A model generated the notes under the pieces. That model worked only from the letters and a program-made list of their open reading frames with translations, had not been told where the DNA came from and made no database searches. 64,000 nucleotides of DNA, taken from the NCBI RefSeq assembly GCF_014199915.1, contig NZ_JACHOO010000003.1, positions 573,690 through 637,689 on the forward strand, read 5' to 3'. Origin of the DNA: Prosthecomicrobium pneumaticum. Lineage in GTDB: Bacteria; Pseudomonadota; Alphaproteobacteria; Rhizobiales; Kaistiaceae. Shown piece by piece: positions 60,248 through 64,000 of this stretch (position 1 is the first letter of the stretch; each line of letters starts with the position of its first letter). The position numbers and the translations under genes were made by a program.

Positions 60248-60693
60248 ACGAGGAGGGCGAGCGCCATCGCCGCCCAGGGCAGGTGGAAGTTCGCCCACCC
60301 CTCCGGCACGGTGAGCTGGATCACCGCGGTCATGGCGAGGATGCCGAGCGCGGCGAAGCGGGTACCGAGGCCGAGCACGAGCAGGATCGGCAGGGCGATC
60401 TCGCCGATCCCGGCGAGCGTCGCGGCGAGGATCGGCGCGGGATAGGGATATGCCCCGCCGAGGATGTGCAGGCGGAATTCCTCGGTGAAGAGATAGCGCG
60501 CGCCGGGCGAAAGGCTGAGGAAGCCGTCCCATTTGGTCAGCCCGGAGCGGAAGAACGGCACGGCGAGGGCGACCCGCAGTGCCGCGAGCGGCAGCGCGGC
60601 GGGGATGCGTGCGAGCATCCGCTCCGCGCGGCCGATCGGACCGGCGGGCGAGGGCGGGCGGCCGTCGAGCGCGGTGGCGAGGTTATTGATCAT
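60196..60693 (-). CDS. bufD: DoxX-family membrane protein of the bufferin operon
   Basis: 165 residues with four predicted membrane helices (ALPLAALRVALAVPFFRSG, the PILAATLAGIGEIALPILLV region, RFAALGILAMTAVI and WAAMALALLVYGGG). DoxX/DUF1924-type proteins are the fourth gene of bufABCD operons. Its role is unclear; it may handle redox or metal at the membrane. ATG 60693 overlaps the bufC stop by 11 bases. The 3' end overlaps oxyR on the other strand. Confidence 0.88.
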   Translation of the reverse strand: MINNLATALDGRPPSPAGPIGRAERMLARIPAALPLAALRVALAVPFFRSGLTKWDGFLSLSPGARYLFTEEFRLHILGGAYPYPAPILAATLAGIGEIALPILLVLGLGTRFAALGILAMTAVIQLTVPEGWANFHLPWAAMALALLVYGGGTLSLDRVLGGAK

Positions 60694-61456
60694 CGTTTTC
60701 CCCCGGGATGACCGCTCGGGCGAAAGCGCCGAGCGTGGTGAGGCCGGTCAGCGCCCGGCCGAAATCGAAGTCGGGATCGGCGGCAAGGGCGGCTTCCGCC
60801 GCGCTGCCGAGCGGCGTCCCGTCGAGGAGCGCCGCGGCGAAGCCGGCATCGGCGGCCGGCAGGAGATGGACGCCGACATCGAGATCCGGCCGGACGACGA
60901 GCACGGTCTCGGGCCGCCAGTCGGGCGCCGTGACCGTCTCCTTCTGATGCGTCCGCCAGATCGAGCCGACCGGGTGCGCCGAGCGAATGAGGAAGGCCGC
61001 CGGGTGCGGCGTCAGCCGGGCGAGGCCGAGCTCCGGTCCGGCGAGGCCGGCGAGGTCGGCGAGACCGAGCGGTGCGGCATCGGCCGCATGGTAGGCGCGG
61101 CTGACCGCCGCCTCGAGCCGGGCGGTGTCGGCGAGATAGGCGAGCCCGGCCGCCGCCGGAAAGCCCGCGACGTGATCGGGGAAATCGTCCCCATAGGCGG
61201 CGAGGAGCGGCGACGCCGGCCGCCTGTCGTCGACATAGGCGTCGGCCATCAGCCGGAAGAACGCGTCGCCGACGAGCCGGGCCGTGACGGGAAAGCGGGC
61301 GGCGAGTGCCCTGGCGAGGCCCACCCGGACGTTGTTGCGATAGACCGCGAGCCGCAGCGGGTCGGCCGCGCCGTTCCGGCCGGCCAAGCCCGCCGGAACG
61401 GCGTCGCCCCGATCGAGCAGCGCTGCGGCGAAGGCGCCTTGCGAGACCGGGTTCAT
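60683..61456 (-). CDS. bufC: DUF2063 partner protein of the bufferin-modifying enzyme
   Basis: 257 residues from ATG 61456. The N-terminal DUF2063 domain has [30 protein letters not shown] (in parts) and a helical C-terminal region. Such proteins bind the DUF692 enzyme and are thought to present the precursor peptide. It overlaps the bufB stop by 4 bases. The alternative frame over the same bases has no start support. Confidence 0.92.
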   Translation of the reverse strand: MNPVSQGAFAAALLDRGDAVPAGLAGRNGAADPLRLAVYRNNVRVGLARALAARFPVTARLVGDAFFRLMADAYVDDRRPASPLLAAYGDDFPDHVAGFPAAAGLAYLADTARLEAAVSRAYHAADAAPLGLADLAGLAGPELGLARLTPHPAAFLIRSAHPVGSIWRTHQKETVTAPDWRPETVLVVRPDLDVGVHLLPAADAGFAAALLDGTPLGSAAEAALAADPDFDFGRALTGLTTLGAFARAVIPGENDDQ

Positions 61457-62334
61457 GCCGCCACCCCGACCCGCAACGCCGCGTTCCGCCGCGCCCGCTC
61501 GGCATCGAGGGCCGCATCGACCCGCCGCGCCTCGGCGTGCAGCGTCGGGAAGTCGGGGACCGCATTGTCCCATTCGATCAGCGTCGCCACCGGGCCGGTG
61601 CGGCCGAGCGCATGGCGGTAGAGCGCGAACACATCCGCCGCGACGGGCGTGCCGTGGGCGTCGATCAGCAGCCGGTCGCCGGCGCCGTCGACCGTCTCGT
61701 CATAGCCGGCGAGATGGATCTCGCCGACATGCTCGACGGGGAAGCGGTCGAGATAGAGGAAGGGGTCGAGCCGGTGATTGACCGCCGACACCATCACATT
61801 GTTGACGTCGAGCAGCAGGCCACAGCCGGTGCGCGCGGCGATCGCGGCGAGGAAGTCGACCTCGGCGATCGTGCTCTCGGAGAAGACGAGATAGGTCGAG
61901 GGGTTCTCGATCAGCATCGGCCGACCGAGCGTCTGCTGTACCGTGTCGACATGGTGGACGACGCGGTCGAGCGTCGCCGGCGTGTAGGGCAGGGGCAGCA
62001 GATCGTTCAGGAAGGCGCCGTCATGCGTCGACCAGGCGAGATGTTCGGAGAAGGAAGCCGGCCGGCTGCGCTCGACGAGCGCCCTCAGTCGGGCGAGATG
62101 GGCGGCGTCGAGCGGCCCTTCGCCGCCGATCGACAGGCCGACGCCGTGCAGCGAGATCGGGTAGAGCGCGCCGAGTGCCGCGAGCATGCGGTGCGGCGGG
62201 CCGCCGGCGCCCATATAGTTCTCGGCGTGGACCTCGAAGAAGCCGATATCCGGCCGGTCTCCGAGAATGGCGGCGGCGTGCTGCGGCTTGAAGCCGAGGC
62301 CGGCCCGTGCGGGCAGGGAAGCGGTCTCGATCAT
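61453..62334 (-). CDS. bufB: DUF692 multinuclear iron-dependent oxidase (MNIO)
   Basis: 293 residues from ATG 62334 (GGAG upstream). TIM barrel with many metal ligands: [75 protein letters not shown] and TLIEWD. MNIO enzymes modify cysteines of RiPP precursors; in bufferins they make thiooxazole groups (from memory of recent work). Here the substrate is the DUF2282 protein encoded 54 bases upstream. Confidence 0.95.
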   Translation of the reverse strand: MIETASLPARAGLGFKPQHAAAILGDRPDIGFFEVHAENYMGAGGPPHRMLAALGALYPISLHGVGLSIGGEGPLDAAHLARLRALVERSRPASFSEHLAWSTHDGAFLNDLLPLPYTPATLDRVVHHVDTVQQTLGRPMLIENPSTYLVFSESTIAEVDFLAAIAARTGCGLLLDVNNVMVSAVNHRLDPFLYLDRFPVEHVGEIHLAGYDETVDGAGDRLLIDAHGTPVAADVFALYRHALGRTGPVATLIEWDNAVPDFPTLHAEARRVDAALDAERARRNAALRVGVAA

Positions 62335-62388
62335 CGGATGGCTCCGGAGGAGGAGGAGCGGGAGGCGCACGGCCTCCCGCGGGGAGGC

Positions 62389-62679
62389 TCACATCGGCTG
62401 CAGCATGCCCTTGTGGCCGTCGACATTCATCGTCTCGCAGGTGCCGGCGGGAACGGCCTTCCAGGCGTTCTTCTGGTAGTCGACGGTCGAGGTGCCGGCG
62501 CAGGTGGTGCCGGGGCCGGCGGCGCAGTCGTTCTGGCCGGCGAGGGAGATGCCGTAGCACTTCTCCATCCCCACCATCTTTTCGGCGGGCAGCGGGCCGG
62601 CCGCGGCGGCGGACGCGGCGAGGGCGGCGCCGAGCGAGCCGGCGAGCGCGAGGGCGAGCGTGGAGCGGGTCATCGTCAT
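62389..62679 (-). CDS. bufA: Bufferin precursor (DUF2282), copper-binding RiPP
   Basis: 96 residues from ATG 62679; an in-frame ATG at 62673 is equally possible. Sec signal peptide ([20 protein letters not shown]), then a short core with four cysteines C41, C52, C60 and C81 in [24 protein letters not shown] and AGTCETM, the DUF2282 pattern. After modification by BufB/BufC and export it is expected to bind copper in the periplasm. First gene of bufABCD; a sigma F-type promoter lies 50 bases upstream. Confidence 0.93.
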   Translation of the reverse strand: MTMTRSTLALALAGSLGAALAASAAAAGPLPAEKMVGMEKCYGISLAGQNDCAAGPGTTCAGTSTVDYQKNAWKAVPAGTCETMNVDGHKGMLQPM

Positions 62680-62728
62680 GGTTCCTCTGGGAGGGTTGCG
62701 CGGCCGGACGATCGGACGCATCGACGAG

Positions 62729-62754
62729 TTCGCGCCGGCGCATCGCCGCGTTAC
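62729..62754 (-). promoter_or_regulatory. Sigma F-type promoter of the bufferin operon
   Basis: On the minus strand: GTAACG, 16 bases, CGAA. This equals the sigma F consensus of Caulobacter (GTAACC-N16-CGAA, from memory) except for one base. The -10 lies 50 bases upstream of the bufA start. Confidence 0.75.
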
Positions 62755-62831
62755 GCGCCATGCATCGAGCGCAGATCACAGGCGCGTGAACTCCGGCGCC
62801 CGCGCGAGGACTTGCAAAGCGCGGCCGCCAT

Positions 62832-62856
62832 GTAACAACCGGGCGCGCGGCGCGAA
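62832..62856 (+). promoter_or_regulatory. Sigma F-type promoter of sigF-nrsF (autoregulation)
   Basis: GTAACA, 15 bases, CGAA on the plus strand, or GTAAC-N16-CGAA. The last A of the -10 is also the A of an ATG at 62856, so translation probably starts further downstream. Confidence 0.65.
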
Positions 62857-62870
62857 TGAAGGGGGGAGCG

Positions 62871-63404
62871 GTGAGAGGGGAGGACGAACTCGCCGCGCTC
62901 ATGCGTGCCGCGATCGCCGGAGACGAGCGTGCCTATGCCGATTTCCTCCAACATGCCGCCGCGCTGGTGCGCGGCTTCGCGCGGCGCCGCATTCCGCATG
63001 GCGAGCCCGATCCGGAGGATGTCGTGCAGGAGACCCTTCTCGCCCTCCATCTCAAGCGCCACACCTGGCAGGCGGACCGGCCGATCCTGCCCTGGCTCTA
63101 TGCGATCGCCCGTTTCAAGCTCATCGACGGCGTGCGCCGGCGCGGCCGGCGGATCACGGTCGACATCGACGATGTCGCCGAGTTCGTCGCGGCTCCGGAG
63201 GCCGAGACGGTGAGCGCGCGCGATCTCAACCGCGCGCTCGACGGTCTGCCGGCGGGCCAGCGCGCCGTGGTCAGCGCCATATCGGTGGACGGCCGATCGA
63301 TCGGCGAGACGGCACGCCGTTTGTCGATGACCGAGACCGCCGTGCGCGTTGCCCTGCATCGCGGGCTCGCGGCGATCGCCCGGCGCTTCGGGAGTGAGCC
63401 ATGA
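62871..63404 (+). CDS. sigF: ECF sigma factor, sigma F type
   Basis: 177 residues if started at GTG 62871, which follows GGGGGGAG. An ATG at 62856 would add five residues but overlaps the -10 of the promoter. Sigma region 2: ARRRIPHGEPDPEDVVQETLLALH (parts) and WLYAIARFKLIDG. Region 4: LPAGQRAVVSAIS and GRSIGETARRLSMTETAVRVALHRGL. It is divergent from bufABCD and precedes nrsF, the arrangement known for the metal-responsive sigma F of Caulobacter, which activates the DUF2282 operon. Confidence 0.9.
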   Translation: MRGEDELAALMRAAIAGDERAYADFLQHAAALVRGFARRRIPHGEPDPEDVVQETLLALHLKRHTWQADRPILPWLYAIARFKLIDGVRRRGRRITVDIDDVAEFVAAPEAETVSARDLNRALDGLPAGQRAVVSAISVDGRSIGETARRLSMTETAVRVALHRGLAAIARRFGSEP

Positions 63405-64000
63405 GGGGAGCCATGAGGACCGACGAACTCATCCGGGCGCTCGGCGCCGACGCCCGCCCGCGCCGGCTCTCCGTCGCCGCGACATGGAGGTTCGCGCTCC
63501 CGGCGGCGGCCGTGCTCGCCGCGCTCGTCTTCTTCGCCGCGATCGGACCGCGACCCGACATCGCCGCAGCCATGGAGACGGCGCGCTTCCTGTTCAAATT
63601 CGTCGTCACCGCCGCTCTCGCCGGCGCGGCGTTCGGCGCCGCGCGCATGCTCGGTCGGCCCGGAGCGGCGAGCCGCACGGCGCTCGCCGCGCTCCTCGTC
63701 GCGCCGGCGCTGCTCGCCGCCGGTGTCTTGCTCGAGCTCTACGTCGTGCCTTCGGCCGAGTGGGGCGCCCGTCTGATCGGCAGCAACAGCCGCACCTGCC
63801 TGACCTTCGTGCCGCTGATCGGGATCGGGCCGCTCGCCGTCTTCCTCGCCGCGCTCCGCGCGAACGCGCCGACCCGGCCGCGTCTCGCGGGGGCGGTCGC
63901 CGGTCTGCTCGCCGGCGGCCTCGCCGCGACCTTCTATGCGGCGCATTGCACCGACGATTCGCCGCTCTTCGTCGCCACCTGGTACACGCTGGCGATCGCG
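63401..64000 (+). CDS. nrsF: NrsF-type membrane anti-sigma factor (DUF1109), 3' end missing
   Basis: 200 codons are visible; the gene runs off the window, probably within 10-20 residues of its end. ATG 63401 overlaps the sigF stop (ATGA) and has GGAG at good distance; ATG 63413 is the alternative. Six membrane helices are predicted from about residue 30. Two cysteines, C133 (SRTCLTF) and C183 (AAHCTDD), are 50 residues apart, the spacing of the two metal-sensing cysteines reported for Caulobacter NrsF (131 and 181, from memory). It should hold SigF at the membrane until a metal releases it. Confidence 0.88.
   Translation, partial: MRGAMRTDELIRALGADARPRRLSVAATWRFALPAAAVLAALVFFAAIGPRPDIAAAMETARFLFKFVVTAALAGAAFGAARMLGRPGAASRTALAALLVAPALLAAGVLLELYVVPSAEWGARLIGSNSRTCLTFVPLIGIGPLAVFLAALRANAPTRPRLAGAVAGLLAGGLAATFYAAHCTDDSPLFVATWYTLAIA

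Noticed and set aside
60690-61565. Alternative minus-strand frame over bufC
   Set aside because: Arg/Gly-rich composition with no motifs, while the overlapping frame carries the DUF2063 signature and couples to bufB and bufD.

Overview
The window is GC-rich (roughly 70% by eye), densely coded DNA with very short intergenic gaps and many ATGA/GTGA stop-start overlaps. It looks like chromosome of an alphaproteobacterium, most likely a Hyphomicrobiales (Rhizobiales) soil or aquatic heterotroph. Supporting signs are FixK/FNR-type control of a polyhydroxyalkanoate (PHA)/acetate-kinase cluster, three EcfG-type general-stress promoters, an ECF sigma F/NrsF pair beside a bufferin operon, a full carbon-phosphorus lyase cluster, and several large ABC uptake operons. 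I see no rRNA, tRNA, insertion sequence, prophage or CRISPR array, and no segment whose base composition stands out as foreign.

Layout. 1-4057: HlyD (3' end), RbbA-type ATPase/permease fusion and a second ABC-2 permease. 4157-9409: acetate kinase, a PhaJ-like hydratase/phosphotransacetylase fusion and PHA synthase, divergent from a CRP/FNR regulator with a FixK-type box between them. 9491-16422 (minus): a sugar or sugar-acid catabolic operon with an ABC importer that lacks a local ATPase. 16695-25727 (plus): a BMP-type nucleoside importer, two nucleoside hydrolases, an isochorismatase-fold hydrolase, a MarR regulator and an enamidase-like amidohydrolase. The two operons face away from each other across mirror-image promoter/operator elements. 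25735-37945: phosphonate locus, with phnG-N plus a GNAT gene in one coupled operon, divergent phnF with its operator, the phnCDEE importer, and a hexapeptide acetyltransferase behind a divergent pair of Pho boxes. 38010-39175: a tandem pair of DUF1185 genes whose promoter carries a third copy of the operator seen near 16.5 kb. 39232-45292: a general-stress patch of small proteins, a stress SDR and a YciF-type ferritin-like protein, interrupted by a GH2 beta-mannosidase. 45422-49272: N-acetylglucosamine operon (SIS deaminase, NagA, ROK kinase, CutC). 49481-57226: ferredoxin-type reductase, EttA, a P2-type cation ATPase, a MOSC protein and a Tam-like methyltransferase. 57688-60247: katA and oxyR divergent. 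60196-64000: bufferin operon bufA-bufB-bufC-bufD, divergent from sigF-nrsF.

The most distinctive system is the last one: a metal-responsive sigma factor and membrane anti-sigma factor facing an operon that makes a cysteine-containing periplasmic RiPP modified by a DUF692 enzyme. Both promoters carry the sigma F motif. Second is the nucleoside module, which pairs base release with ring opening and amide hydrolysis and may degrade an unusual heterocyclic nucleoside. Two noncoding stretches (55230-55847 and 57227-57687) hold structured palindromic repeats. All motif and homology statements come from reading the sequence and from memory of the families; no search was run.
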